Source: Sulfurimonas sp.
GTDB lineage: Bacteria; Campylobacterota; Campylobacteria; Campylobacterales; Sulfurimonadaceae
Direction: 5' to 3'
NCBI RefSeq assembly: GCF_028714975.1
Contig: NZ_JAQTLH010000001.1
Coordinates: forward strand, 186,001-250,000
Length of the DNA stretch: 64,000 nt
In this document: positions 51,447-60,230 of the stretch, piece by piece
Position numbering within the stretch: position 1 is the stretch's first letter
How the letters are laid out: each line of letters opens with the position of its first letter
The notes under the pieces: model-generated
Told to the model about the DNA's origin: nothing
Seen by the model: the letters and a program-made list of their open reading frames with translations, nothing else
The model's database searches: none
Translations under genes and position numbers: made by a program

Positions 51447-52937
51447 TTATTTTGCTATAAAAATAAAATTAAGACAGTAATAAATCGCCGAGCTCAGTAA
51501 TGCAGTTACAGGCAACGTAAAAAGCCATGAAAGTAAAATGGTATTTACGGTACTTTTCTGTACGCCGCCTCCCGGTTCTGCAACCATAGATCCTGCAACG
51601 GCACTAGATACGATATGCGTTGTGCTGACCGGAGCGTGGGCAAAGTTTGCCAATAGAATCGTCATCATTGCCATCGCTTGTGCAACCGTACCTTGCATAT
51701 AGCTAATCGGCTGAGATCCGATTTTTTCACCGATTGTAAGGACTATTCTTTTATAACCTATCATCGTTCCGATACTAAGCGCAAGTGCCACCGCTATAAT
51801 TACCCAATTTGGGACGTATTCGGTAGCGGAGAGCATCGTTTTTCGTTGAATCGCTATGTAATCGGACTTATCCTTATCTGTTAACAAATACGTTTTTTCT
51901 ACTTGTCCAAAAAAGTTATCCGAACATAAAATAGCCGTATGAACACTCCAACGATCTTGTGAAGAAAGTTCCGAATATGACTTTAGACCATTTAGTTTTG
52001 TAGCAATCAAAGAGGTTGTGTCGTAAACTTGATTAACATTACATTCGGCAATTGTATTTTTTGTTTTAAGCGCGCTGATTAGATGTTTCTCGTTTACGAG
52101 TTTGTTGAGTGTTTCGTTGTTCTCGGCATAAAATTTTGCTAAATTTTCGGCACTGTCCCGCGTTTGTTGAATTTTATATTGATGCGAATCCATATTGAGC
52201 GCGTAATAAGTCGGCAATATCCCGATGAGGATAATCATGATAAGACCGATTCCTTTTTGCCCGTCATTTGAACCGTGCGCAAAACTAACACCGGCACCTG
52301 TTGCAATAATCCCCATCCTCATCCAGAAATTCGGACGCTTTCTTTTTACCTCGCTATCGGGTGTTTTGTAAAACTTTGTGCCATGAATAAATTTTCTCGT
52401 AGCTTTCATAAGTAAAAACGCAAAACCAAACCCTAAAATAGGAGAAAGAGCCAATGCCGTCAATACACCGTACAATGCTTTCCAATTTACGCTTTGCGAA
52501 AACTCAAAACCGTTCATAACACCAAAGACTGCACTGACTCCGATAAGAGAGCCAATCAGCGAATGTGAACTCGAAACAGGCAAACCGAAATACCACGTTC
52601 CGAAATTCCATATGACTGCGGAAATCAACAGGGAGTAAATCATAACTAGCGTCGCATTTTGATTGGATGCTACCATAATATCAAGCGGCAATAAGTGGAC
52701 AATAACATATGCAACGCCTATACCGCCCATAATAACACCAAAAAAGTTCATAATACCGGACATGATGACAGAATATTCTGCCTTCATAGAGTTAGTATAA
52801 ATGATCATTGCAACTGCATTTGCGGTGTCATGAAAACCGTTAATCATTTCATAAAAAAGAGCGATGGCTAACGATAAAAGTAACAAAGCAATAGTGATAG
52901 AGTTGACATTATTTAGTGCTTCCCAAATTACAGACAT
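51447..52937 (-). CDS. Inorganic phosphate transporter, PiT family
   Basis: Low-affinity phosphate (metal-phosphate) symporter in the inner membrane. The 496 residues show the duplicated PiT signature: EMINGFHDTANAVAMIIYT near the N-terminus and VSFAHGSNDGQKGIGLIMI in the middle, and the C-terminal ANFAHAPVSTTHIVSSAVAGSM. A soluble insert (about residues 240-365) with Asn, Lys and Glu separates the membrane halves. No phoU-like gene is adjacent. Confidence 0.92.
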   Translation of the reverse strand: MSVIWEALNNVNSITIALLLLSLAIALFYEMINGFHDTANAVAMIIYTNSMKAEYSVIMSGIMNFFGVIMGGIGVAYVIVHLLPLDIMVASNQNATLVMIYSLLISAVIWNFGTWYFGLPVSSSHSLIGSLIGVSAVFGVMNGFEFSQSVNWKALYGVLTALALSPILGFGFAFLLMKATRKFIHGTKFYKTPDSEVKRKRPNFWMRMGIIATGAGVSFAHGSNDGQKGIGLIMIILIGILPTYYALNMDSHQYKIQQTRDSAENLAKFYAENNETLNKLVNEKHLISALKTKNTIAECNVNQVYDTTSLIATKLNGLKSYSELSSQDRWSVHTAILCSDNFFGQVEKTYLLTDKDKSDYIAIQRKTMLSATEYVPNWVIIAVALALSIGTMIGYKRIVLTIGEKIGSQPISYMQGTVAQAMAMMTILLANFAHAPVSTTHIVSSAVAGSMVAEPGGGVQKSTVNTILLSWLFTLPVTALLSSAIYYCLNFIFIAK

Positions 52938-53027
52938 TTTGTCTTTTCCTTAGACTTGAAATTTATTCCAAGTTTATTTATTTAGATTAAAATTATATTA
53001 TAAAATCAATTAGAGAATTATTATAAG

Positions 53028-53567
53028 CTATTTAATATACGCCCTTATTATTTTTTGTTCTTCAACCGGTCTGTCTCCGCCTCTTTGTCCAAGCGTTGCG
53101 ACATTTTCAAGTTTTTCTATAACACTTAACGATTGAGCCGTTGCTTGTCCAAATATCGTGTGTCTTCCGTTTAACCAAGGCGTGGGAGCAGTCGTTATAA
53201 AAAACTGGCTGCCGTTTGTATGAGCTCCTCTATTTGCCATGGCAAGTACCCCTGCGCGGGAAAAAACTCTATCTTTGTACTCATCTTTAAAATCTTTTTT
53301 CCAGATACTCTCTCCGCCTCTTCCTGTTCCGCTAGGATCTCCGCCTTGAATCATAAAATCTTTGATGATACGATGAAAAATAAGTCCGTTGTAGTAACCA
53401 TTTTTTATGTGCGTAGTAAAATTTTCAACCGCCAAAGGAGCAATATCCGGGAATAGTTCAAATTCAATAGTCCCCTGCGTTGTCTCTAATACAACATGCG
53501 GATTTTTATCTTGAGCATAAAGATTTAACGATAGCAGAAGCAATAGTGCAAGCATGATTTTTTTCAT
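53028..53567 (-). CDS. Exported cyclophilin-type peptidyl-prolyl isomerase
   Basis: Accelerates Xaa-Pro isomerisation, probably in the periplasm. Signal peptide MKKIMLALLLLLSLNLYAQ, then TTQGTIEFELFPDIAPLAVENFTTH, the catalytic FHRIIKDFMIQGGDPSGTGRGG, and GSQFFITTAPTPWLNGRHTIFGQA. At 179 residues it is a complete single-domain cyclophilin. It stands alone between the Pit and HU genes. Confidence 0.94.
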   Translation of the reverse strand: MKKIMLALLLLLSLNLYAQDKNPHVVLETTQGTIEFELFPDIAPLAVENFTTHIKNGYYNGLIFHRIIKDFMIQGGDPSGTGRGGESIWKKDFKDEYKDRVFSRAGVLAMANRGAHTNGSQFFITTAPTPWLNGRHTIFGQATAQSLSVIEKLENVATLGQRGGDRPVEEQKIIRAYIK

Positions 53568-53695
53568 TTTTTCTCCAATTTAATGTATTTATGACTATAT
53601 TGTACCAATTTTTACTAAAATTTAGAGATTAATAAATGATTTTTTGCTAAAAGGAAGTTGATATTTTGAGTTTTTAAGAAGTGTATGTTTTTTTA

Positions 53696-53724
53696 TAAAA
53701 ATTTGTCGCAAAAATGCGACAAAT
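53696..53724 (-). terminator. Intrinsic terminator of the HU gene
   Basis: Perfect 10-bp stem ATTTGTCGCA/TGCGACAAAT (53701-53710 and 53715-53724) with AAAA loop. On the minus strand it is followed by a run of T at 53697-53700. It begins six bases after the HU stop. Confidence 0.88.
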
Positions 53725-53729
53725 CTAAT

Positions 53730-54014
53730 TTATTTACCTGCTAAAACGCGGTCTTTAAGACCTTTGCCGGCTTTAAATTTTGGAACCATCTTATCTTGTG
53801 TAGTATAAGTTTTGCTTGTACCCGGAACTTTACCACTTTTACCTTTTTGAAGAGAAGCTTCAAAGCTTCCAAATCCAACCAAAGAAACATTCTCTTTTTT
53901 TACTAAAGCAGATGCTACCGCTTCCGTAAAAGCTTTGATAGCTGCTTCAGCTTCAACTTTAGTTTTGTAATTACCGCTTGCTTGCACTAGTTCAACGAAT
54001 TGAGCTTTATTCAT
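53730..54014 (-). CDS. hup: HU-family DNA-binding protein
   Basis: Histone-like dimer that bends DNA. It starts MNKAQFVELVQASGNYKTKVEAEAAIKAFTEAV and has the DNA-contact arms VSLVGFGSFEA, then PGTSKTYTTQDKMVPKFKAGKGLKDRV. 94 residues, normal. The open frame extends to 54083, but ATG at 54014 is the family start and has AAGGG upstream. Confidence 0.96.
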   Translation of the reverse strand: MNKAQFVELVQASGNYKTKVEAEAAIKAFTEAVASALVKKENVSLVGFGSFEASLQKGKSGKVPGTSKTYTTQDKMVPKFKAGKGLKDRVLAGK

Positions 54015-54110
54015 AAATCTACCCTTGAATTTATAAAGATTTTCCGAAATTACTAAAACTTTAAAATGCAATCTAGAAGTCAAGTAATTCAGCTTTAGAC
54101 ACTTTATAGT

Positions 54111-54344
54111 TTATTTGCTTAAAAATTTCTTCTTTTTATCAAAAAATGAGAAAAAAGGTGCTGTTTTTCTTTTTCTTAGTCCAAATTTTGCACGTTTAAG
54201 CAGTTTTGAGAGAACTATACTTATATCGGTAGTTGTAATCAAAGACGATAACTCTTTTATTTTTTTATACCTATTGTTCTCTGTATGTATAGATAAAAAT
54301 ACATCCTCTAAAGCGTCTCTCTCTTGTTGTGTCAGTGCGCTCAT
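54111..54344 (-). CDS. Small basic hypothetical protein, 77 aa
   Basis: Not recognised. The N-terminal part (LTQQERDALEDVFLSIHTENNRYKKIKELSSLI) looks helical, and the C-terminal part (RAKFGLRKRKTAPFFSFFDKKKKFLSK) is strongly basic and aromatic, which could bind nucleic acid. It begins four bases after the stop of the HTH gene at 54349, so both are one transcript. HU follows downstream on the same strand. Confidence 0.65.
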   Translation of the reverse strand: MSALTQQERDALEDVFLSIHTENNRYKKIKELSSLITTTDISIVLSKLLKRAKFGLRKRKTAPFFSFFDKKKKFLSK

Positions 54345-54348
54345 TAAC

Positions 54349-54588
54349 TTAATCCTTAAGTTTATTGATTTTTCTCACGGCTCTAATGATCTCTTCGTCT
54401 TCAAGTCTTCCTAACATTTGCATAACCGTTATAGCGGCTTGCGGCTTGGCACGACCGAGCTTCCAATCTTGGTACGTACGCATTGATATCCCTAATGAAT
54501 CAGCCATATCTTTTAGAGATATTTTTTTCCCATTATTTTGAGATTCTATGGAGTTATGAAGAATGTTGAACAGATCATTAATTTGCAT
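54349..54588 (-). CDS. Small HTH (XRE-like) protein
   Basis: A 79-residue protein with a helix-turn-helix, KISLKDMADSLGISMRTYQDWKLGRAKPQAAITVM, in which LKDMADSLGIS is helix 2 and MRTYQDWKLGRA is the recognition helix with the usual W-x-x-G turn. It is likely a DNA-binding regulator. Directly upstream is a strongly AT-rich region with palindromes that could be its own operator (inference). Followed by the basic 77-residue gene. Confidence 0.72.
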   Translation of the reverse strand: MQINDLFNILHNSIESQNNGKKISLKDMADSLGISMRTYQDWKLGRAKPQAAITVMQMLGRLEDEEIIRAVRKINKLKD

Positions 54589-54817
54589 AAAGATATTGTA
54601 CGGAATAAATACTTAAATATACATTTATATAATAATAATATACTTTAAAAATACATTAATATAGGCTTTATGGTTTATATATATGTAATAAACATATAAT
54701 ATATAAATAATATAATATATAATACACGGAATACCGTATTATATTTATAAAAAAAAGTAAGTTTTTAATTAAAATAGTAAAAGAGTTTTTAATAAAGGGC
54801 TGTAATTATAGATTTTT
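54589..54817. other. Strongly AT-rich intergenic region with palindromes
   Basis: A stretch of about 230 bases composed mostly of A and T. Palindrome ATATAATAC/GTATTATAT (arms 54717-54725 and 54736-54744) encloses ACGGAATACCGT (54726-54737). ACGGAATA also occurs at 54600-54607, near the start of the HTH gene. No gene, tRNA or DnaA-box cluster was seen. It may hold promoter and operator sites for the HTH gene or an easily melted DNA tract. Confidence 0.55.
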
Positions 54818-54869
54818 AGATTGCAACACCTCTTTTAGAGGCTCGTAATGACGATTATTGCAGAAGTCT
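54818..54869. repeat. Degenerate copy of the CATTGCGAG repeat
   Basis: AGATTGC (54818-54824), a small CCTC/GAGG hairpin, CTCGTAATGACG (54842-54853) and a trailing TTGCAGAAGTCT match the dispersed element in reverse orientation with changes. It lies just after the fapA-like stop. Confidence 0.55.
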
Positions 54870-54885
54870 TAAGAAGAAAGAGCGC

Positions 54886-56559
54886 CTAAGACTCTATGGA
54901 GATTTTTTTGTTTGTGGGATGGAGCGTGATGCTGTTTTCAGACATAACTAGGTAAAACGGTTCATATGCTTTTGCATCTGTTTTGTAAGTAAGCTCTTCA
55001 CCGTTTGTAAGTGTAAATGTAATAGTATTTAAACCTCTAAGCGGCTCATTGATAGTAATTTTAGCATGTTCGACACCGTTTATAATTTTACTCTGCTCCC
55101 CTCTTAATTCACCGATTTGTTTTTTTATAACAGGAACTTCCGACGGGGTATGCTTTGAGACACTTTCAAGTCTGTATTTTAAATCCTCTATCTCTTGCGA
55201 TATAAAATCATATTTGCTGATTAGTGTAGGAATCTCTTTATAACTGATTTTAAACAGATTGTCTTCACCGCCTACATGTTTGATGTTGATTGAGTTGGAT
55301 GCATAAATTTTAAGATTATTTTTTATGCGCCCGACAGTTACATTTTCTGCATAGATTACACCGCCGAGAGAATTTTCTACTTCAACATTTGTAGCGTGAA
55401 CCTCCCCGCCTTCTAAAAGCTTTATTTTAGCATCGTGACATCTTAGTTTGCCTTTGTGTCTGTTTATAGTTGCAAATTTTGCTTCTTGAGTAGAATCTTT
55501 GTGTGTTGCACCGTCTATCGTAAGATTTACCGCTCTTAGAGATGATTTTGCACCGATATGCCCGTGTATATGAATAGTTTCCGATGTTAGCTGAACACCC
55601 TCACCTAAACTATCCAAGGTCGTATCGCTTTGAGAAATAACAACTTCAATATTATTATCCTCCTCTTTTGCCACGGAGCTTTGAACGCGGGAGAGTCGCT
55701 GCATTTTTATCTTATTGTCGATATAAAAATTTTCCTTATCAAAATGAACATACCCTTTTACTCTGCTTTTATAACTTTTTCTTTCGTCGTTTTCAAAGAT
55801 TTCAATACTTTTTTTATCAATGTTGCACTTTAAATCTTCGTTATTCTTTAAGCCCGTGTTGTCGACTATATCGCCAAAAGCATTAAAGCCGTTATTTCCA
55901 AAGACGGGTTTGATATAATCAACCAATACTTCGCCGGCGTCAACTTCTATGATTTGATGCGTAGTCTCTTTTTCCAAAAATCTCATAATGAGTTTGCTGC
56001 TTTTTCTTAACTCAACTTTAATCCCGTTAAAAAGAGGAATTTTGATTTTATTAACAAATTTGCCGTTATAGAGATATTTTACAAATGCTTTTAACTTCTC
56101 TTTCATCTGTTCGTCAAAAATATTTATTAAAATATTGTTTATAGCTTTTATATTGTTAAACTCTTTTAGTAAAAGCATATATATCTCTTTTGGCTGATAC
56201 TTTTTGTAAGGAATTTGCGATTCAGGATGCAAAATAATTGCAGGCGTAGTTTTGTCATCCGAAAAATCTATACTGTATACCAGTTTTATTATACTTTTCG
56301 GTTCTTTTTTTACGGTAATTATAAACATCTGTTTTATTTGCACATGTTCGTCGATCATTTTGTCGTGATTGCCATAATAGTTGTTTACATCTTCGTTGTA
56401 GAGTATAAAACTGTCGTTAGTAATCGTCTTGATGTAAGTATCGACATTGTTTATGGTAAAAGAGAACTCTAGCGGTGAAGAATCATTCTCCGCCGCAAAC
56501 TTATCTATGGTAGCGCTGATATTTTTTGTTTTAAATTTTTTAGTAAGCAAGCAAGTCAC
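54886..56559 (-). CDS. FapA-like protein (DUF342)
   Basis: Large soluble protein of 557 residues. The central FGNNGFNAFGDIV (residues about 215-225) and the following repeated beta-strand region (residues 300-430, with LGEGVQLTSETIHIHGHIGAKSSLRAVNLTIDGATH) are typical of the DUF342/FapA family, polar polymerising proteins that help place flagellar or chemosensory parts. The C-terminal part has a coiled coil (SKYDFISQEIEDLKYRLESV). It overlaps the upstream coiled-coil gene by 20 bases. The exact role here is not known. Confidence 0.8.
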   Translation of the reverse strand: MTCLLTKKFKTKNISATIDKFAAENDSSPLEFSFTINNVDTYIKTITNDSFILYNEDVNNYYGNHDKMIDEHVQIKQMFIITVKKEPKSIIKLVYSIDFSDDKTTPAIILHPESQIPYKKYQPKEIYMLLLKEFNNIKAINNILINIFDEQMKEKLKAFVKYLYNGKFVNKIKIPLFNGIKVELRKSSKLIMRFLEKETTHQIIEVDAGEVLVDYIKPVFGNNGFNAFGDIVDNTGLKNNEDLKCNIDKKSIEIFENDERKSYKSRVKGYVHFDKENFYIDNKIKMQRLSRVQSSVAKEEDNNIEVVISQSDTTLDSLGEGVQLTSETIHIHGHIGAKSSLRAVNLTIDGATHKDSTQEAKFATINRHKGKLRCHDAKIKLLEGGEVHATNVEVENSLGGVIYAENVTVGRIKNNLKIYASNSINIKHVGGEDNLFKISYKEIPTLISKYDFISQEIEDLKYRLESVSKHTPSEVPVIKKQIGELRGEQSKIINGVEHAKITINEPLRGLNTITFTLTNGEELTYKTDAKAYEPFYLVMSENSITLHPTNKKISIES

Positions 56560-57211
56560 TATAATCGTATTTTGAGAAATCTAAATACAACTTTCCATCT
56601 TTATGTATTACTCGTATATCGTTATCGTAGGCATCTAAAAATCGTTTTTTTATAATTTTTCTTTGAGAAGATTTTATATTTAATGTTCTTAAATACTCTT
56701 TTAGTTCTATAAGAGCCGGTTTTTCTAAAAGTTCTGCCTCATCTTCTTGATGATGAAAGCTCTCTATCTCGTGAATGGTCGTCTTTTGTTGTTCAAGCTT
56801 CATCTTTTTGTCTATAAGCTCTAAAATATTTTTTAGTTGCATATCTTTTGAGCTATAAATCCGCTCTATTTTGTCTATCTCGTCGCGAAGCATCTGCTCT
56901 TTATCGTCTATAAGTTTATCTATCTTGGTTTCTAACTGGGCTATCTTGTTTTTTAAGAAATTATTCTCTTTTTGGTAGAGTGCCAAAACGGTTGCTACCG
57001 TTGTCTTTGGTCTGGCAACTTGGCTGTTTTCATTGGTTAGAATCTTTTTTTCTTCAGAAATATTCTCTTTCTTTAGTGGATTTTGCGCTACTATAATATA
57101 TATTTGGTTCTCTTCAATAATATAATCTAATTTTTTTGCTCTAATCTTCGAATTAACCATCTCTTTAGACATCTTAAAATGTTTACAATATTCATCAATA
57201 GTTAGTTTCAT
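56540..57211 (-). CDS. HTH-like N-terminus plus coiled-coil protein
   Basis: Function unknown, 223 residues. The N-terminus (LTIDEYCKHFKMSKEMVNSKIRAKKLDYIIEENQIYIIV) has the shape of a MerR/excisionase-like helix-turn-helix with a beta hairpin. A long coiled coil (about residues 75-145, ALYQKENNFLKNKIAQLETKIDKL) follows, then a basic C-terminal domain (KEYLRTLNIKSSQRKIIKKRFLDAYDNDIRVI). It shares 20 overlapping bases with fapA and is therefore probably its partner. I suspect a family limited to Campylobacterota, but this was not searched. Confidence 0.68.
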   Translation of the reverse strand: MKLTIDEYCKHFKMSKEMVNSKIRAKKLDYIIEENQIYIIVAQNPLKKENISEEKKILTNENSQVARPKTTVATVLALYQKENNFLKNKIAQLETKIDKLIDDKEQMLRDEIDKIERIYSSKDMQLKNILELIDKKMKLEQQKTTIHEIESFHHQEDEAELLEKPALIELKEYLRTLNIKSSQRKIIKKRFLDAYDNDIRVIHKDGKLYLDFSKYDYSDLLAY

Positions 57212-57324
57212 TGCAATTCCCGATTATTTTTTCGGTATTTTAACATAATAAAGTTTTTATGAAAGTTATTTTAAATGAAGCCTATAATATAATTTTAGAT
57301 AAATTTTATAAAAAGAGTCTGATA

Positions 57325-58398
57325 ATGGGTATTTTAGATATTGTAAAGCCGGGTGTATTGTTTGGTGATGATGTACAAAAAGTTTATAAATATGCAAAAG
57401 ATAACGGTTTTGCCATTCCTGCTATAAATGTTGTCGGAACCGATTCTATAAACGGTGTTTTAGAAGCTGCTGCAAAAGTAAAATCTCCCGTGATTATTCA
57501 GTTTAGTAACGGCGGGGCGGCATATTATGCAGGAAAAGGTTTAAGCAATGAAAATGAAAAAGCCGCAATAGTCGGTGCGGTAAGTGGAGCTATACATGTG
57601 CATATGATGGCTGAGAGTTACGGTATTCCCGTGATTTTGCATACCGACCATGCAGCAAAAAAACTTCTTCCTTGGATAGACGCACTTCTTGACGCAGGCG
57701 AGAGTTACTATAAAACTCAGGGCAAACCGCTTTTTTCTTCTCATATGTTAGATTTATCCGAAGAACCGTTAGAGGAGAATGTCGCTATTTGTAAAAAATA
57801 TTTAGAGAGAATGAGCAAAATCGGTATGAGCATAGAGATAGAGCTTGGCGTAACCGGCGGAGAAGAGGACGGTGTAGATAACTCTAGCGTAGATAACTCT
57901 CTTCTTTACACTCAACCTGAAGATGTTGCATACGCTTACAAAGAGCTAAGTGAAGTTTCTCCAAACTTTACAATTGCCGCATCTTTTGGAAATGTTCACG
58001 GTGTTTACAAACCGGGAAATGTTGTACTTACTCCAAAAATATTGGATAACTCTCAAAAATATATTCAAGAAAAATTCAGCACTGCCGACAAACCAGTAAA
58101 TTTTGTATTTCACGGCGGTTCTGGCTCATCACATGAAGAGATTCGTGAAGCAATCGGCTACGGTGTTATTAAGATGAATATCGACACGGATACTCAGTGG
58201 GCGACATGGGTCGGCGTTAAAGATTACTACGAGAAAAATAGAGCCTATCTTCAAGGTCAAATCGGAAATCCTGAGGGTGAAGATAAACCGAATAAAAACT
58301 ATTATGACCCTAGAAAATGGCTTAGAGACGGTCAAAAAACACTTGTAAAAAGAGTGGAAGAGGCGTTTGACGACCTAAATGCAATAGGCAGAAATTAG
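57325..58398 (+). CDS. fbaA: Class II fructose-bisphosphate aldolase
   Basis: Zinc-dependent aldolase of glycolysis and gluconeogenesis (here probably carbon fixation-derived sugar synthesis). Starts MGILDIVKPGVLFGDDVQKVYKYAKDN and has GTDSINGVLEAAAKVKSPVIIQFSNGGAAYYAGKG, the zinc ligand VILHTDHAAKK, FGNVHGVYKPGNV and FHGGSGSSHEEIREAIGYGVIKMNIDTDTQWA. The open frame reaches 57259, but ATG at 57325 matches the family start; length is then 357. Confidence 0.96.
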   Translation: MGILDIVKPGVLFGDDVQKVYKYAKDNGFAIPAINVVGTDSINGVLEAAAKVKSPVIIQFSNGGAAYYAGKGLSNENEKAAIVGAVSGAIHVHMMAESYGIPVILHTDHAAKKLLPWIDALLDAGESYYKTQGKPLFSSHMLDLSEEPLEENVAICKKYLERMSKIGMSIEIELGVTGGEEDGVDNSSVDNSLLYTQPEDVAYAYKELSEVSPNFTIAASFGNVHGVYKPGNVVLTPKILDNSQKYIQEKFSTADKPVNFVFHGGSGSSHEEIREAIGYGVIKMNIDTDTQWATWVGVKDYYEKNRAYLQGQIGNPEGEDKPNKNYYDPRKWLRDGQKTLVKRVEEAFDDLNAIGRN

Positions 58399-58413
58399 GC
58401 AAAAAGATAATTA

Positions 58414-59121
58414 ATGAACGATAAAGTATTTGCAAAGCCTATCAAAAAACAGTTTGAGTTTGATGAAGAGGTCGCAGCTGTTTTTGATGATATGTTGCAA
58501 AGAAGTGTGCCGTTTTATAAAGAGTCACAAAAAATTACACAGTTTTTTGCTATAAAACAGCTGGAAAATGGCGGAATTATGTATGATTTAGGTTGTTCAA
58601 CCGCCACTTTGCTTATTGATATAAGTAGAAAACTAAAAAACAGAGCAGTTTTAATAGGTCTTGATAATTCCGAAGCAATGCTAGAACAAGCAAGAAGAAA
58701 ATGTGAAGCATTCGGTGCAAAAATAGAGCTGAAAAATGCAGATATTTTAGAGTACGACTATGAAGAAGCCGATGTTTTTGTAAGCAACTATACGCTTCAG
58801 TTTATCCGCCCTCTCATCCGCGAAGAACTTGTTAAAAAAATAGCAGCTTCTCTTAAAAAAGATGGACTTTTTATCTTTAGTGAAAAAGTGATAAGCCATC
58901 ACTCAAAATTAAATAAAGATTTGATTGAGTGCTATTATGGTTTTAAAAAAGAGCAGGGCTATTCAGAGTATGAGATAGCTCAAAAAAGAGAAGCATTAGA
59001 GAATGTATTGGTGCCCTACAGCGAAGAAGAAAATATAAAAATGGCTAAAAACTGCGGCTTTTCTCACTGTGAAGTAGTATTTCGCTGGGCAAATTTCGCA
59101 ACTTTCATAGCTATAAAATAA
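58414..59121 (+). CDS. cmoA: Carboxy-S-adenosyl-L-methionine synthase
   Basis: Converts SAM and prephenate to carboxy-SAM, used in tRNA wobble uridine modification. The 235 residues have [19 protein letters not shown] near residue 25, the SAM motif [16 protein letters not shown], and [13 protein letters not shown]. It follows fbaA by 15 bases. The partner cmoB is not in this window. Confidence 0.92.
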   Translation: MNDKVFAKPIKKQFEFDEEVAAVFDDMLQRSVPFYKESQKITQFFAIKQLENGGIMYDLGCSTATLLIDISRKLKNRAVLIGLDNSEAMLEQARRKCEAFGAKIELKNADILEYDYEEADVFVSNYTLQFIRPLIREELVKKIAASLKKDGLFIFSEKVISHHSKLNKDLIECYYGFKKEQGYSEYEIAQKREALENVLVPYSEEENIKMAKNCGFSHCEVVFRWANFATFIAIK

Positions 59122-59143
59122 AATTACTTCATATTTCGTCGTT

Positions 59144-59182
59144 AATTTATTTCAATGTAATAGAGTACATTTTCAATAAATT
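59144..59182. terminator. AT-rich hairpin between cmoA and the small lipoprotein gene
   Basis: Arms AATTTATT-tc-AATGTA (59144-59159) and TACATT-ttc-AATAAATT (59166-59182) form a 14-bp stem with a small internal loop and a 6-base hairpin loop, between convergent genes. No clear T run follows on either side. Confidence 0.55.
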
Positions 59183-59203
59183 GCCTAGAACTATTTTGTA
59201 ATT

Positions 59204-59455
59204 TTACCAAACATTGCCTTGAGGTTTTTCAACCTTTTCTTCCTCTCCGACGACAAAATTAACGATTTTGTCCTTTTTTTCACCAATCTCTTTATAGGTG
59301 ATTATGTTGTCATCTTTGCAATCTTTGTGATAATAACCCTGTACATCATAATATTCATTGCAATCATTTGCATAATATTTAGCCGAGATGCCGGTTTTGT
59401 TCATACATCCCAAAAATAGAAACAGTGTAGAAATTATTAGTAAGTATTTAATCAT
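59204..59455 (-). CDS. Small lipoprotein
   Basis: Predicted exported lipoprotein of about 83 residues, starting MIKYLLIISTLFLFLGCMNK with lipobox LFLGC. The mature part is polar, with several Tyr, Cys and Lys (YYANDCNEYYDVQGYYHKDCKDD). The open frame begins at 59467 with MRLIM, but the second Met gives a more usual signal. Function unknown; no similarity recognised. Confidence 0.7.
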   Translation of the reverse strand: MIKYLLIISTLFLFLGCMNKTGISAKYYANDCNEYYDVQGYYHKDCKDDNIITYKEIGEKKDKIVNFVVGEEEKVEKPQGNVW

Positions 59456-59491
59456 AATCAACCTCAAGCAAAAACCAATCCAACTTTTAAA

Positions 59492-60133
59492 CTATACCTT
59501 AAAACTCTCTTTTGTTTTGCAATATTTGATTAAAAAACACTCATCGCATTTTGGGTTTTTTGCTTTGCAGATGTAGCGGCCAAAGAGTACCATTCCCTGA
59601 TGCAGTGCATTAAGATTATTTTTGAACTTTTTAACAAGCGTCGCTTCCGTGCCTATTGCAGTTTTATCATCGCTTAGCCCTAGTCTGTGAGCAACGCGAA
59701 ATACATGAGTGTCAACTGCCATCAAATTTGCACCCGTATACTCTATCATAACCACATTTGCGGTTTTTTGCCCGACACCGCTTAGCGTCATCAACTCCTT
59801 TTCATTTAAGGGAATTTTACCGCCGTATACTTCTACCACTTTCTTTGCCATTTCTACTATATTTTTTGCTTTATTATTGAAAAATGAACAACTGTTAATT
59901 AGCTGTTTTACATCATCAATATCTGCGAGTGCCAGAGATTTTGGATCAGGATATTTTTCAAACAGGGCAGGCGTAATAATATTTACTCTTTTATCCGTAC
60001 ATTGTGCCGAGAGAATAACCGCAATAACCAATTCATAAACATTTTTATACTTAAGCTCCGTTACGGCATCACTATATTTATCGATAAAAAGTTGATGAAT
60101 CTCTTTAATCTCTTGTTTTGTAGCTTTTTTCAT
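59492..60133 (-). CDS. nth: Endonuclease III
   Basis: Base-excision repair DNA glycosylase/AP-lyase for oxidised pyrimidines. The helix-hairpin-helix LSGVGQKTANVVMIEYTG includes the catalytic Lys, and the Asp is in LMAVDTHVFRVAHRLGL. The C-terminal [4Fe-4S] cluster motif CKAKNPKCDECFLIKYC has the C-x6-C-x2-C-x5-C pattern. Length is 213. Same position beside the PEB4-type chaperone as in C. jejuni (from memory). Confidence 0.96.
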   Translation of the reverse strand: MKKATKQEIKEIHQLFIDKYSDAVTELKYKNVYELVIAVILSAQCTDKRVNIITPALFEKYPDPKSLALADIDDVKQLINSCSFFNNKAKNIVEMAKKVVEVYGGKIPLNEKELMTLSGVGQKTANVVMIEYTGANLMAVDTHVFRVAHRLGLSDDKTAIGTEATLVKKFKNNLNALHQGMVLFGRYICKAKNPKCDECFLIKYCKTKESFKV

Positions 60134-60230
60134 AGTGAAATTATATACAAAAGAGGAGTTGTTTAATAACCATTAGTATAAAATTATTAGAATTACCAAT
60201 AATTAAAAGGTAGTTCTTTAAAGGAAGAAA

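Noticed and set aside
54589-54817. Replication origin candidate because of very high AT content
   Set aside because: No DnaA-box cluster and no dnaA, dnaN or other origin-linked gene nearby.
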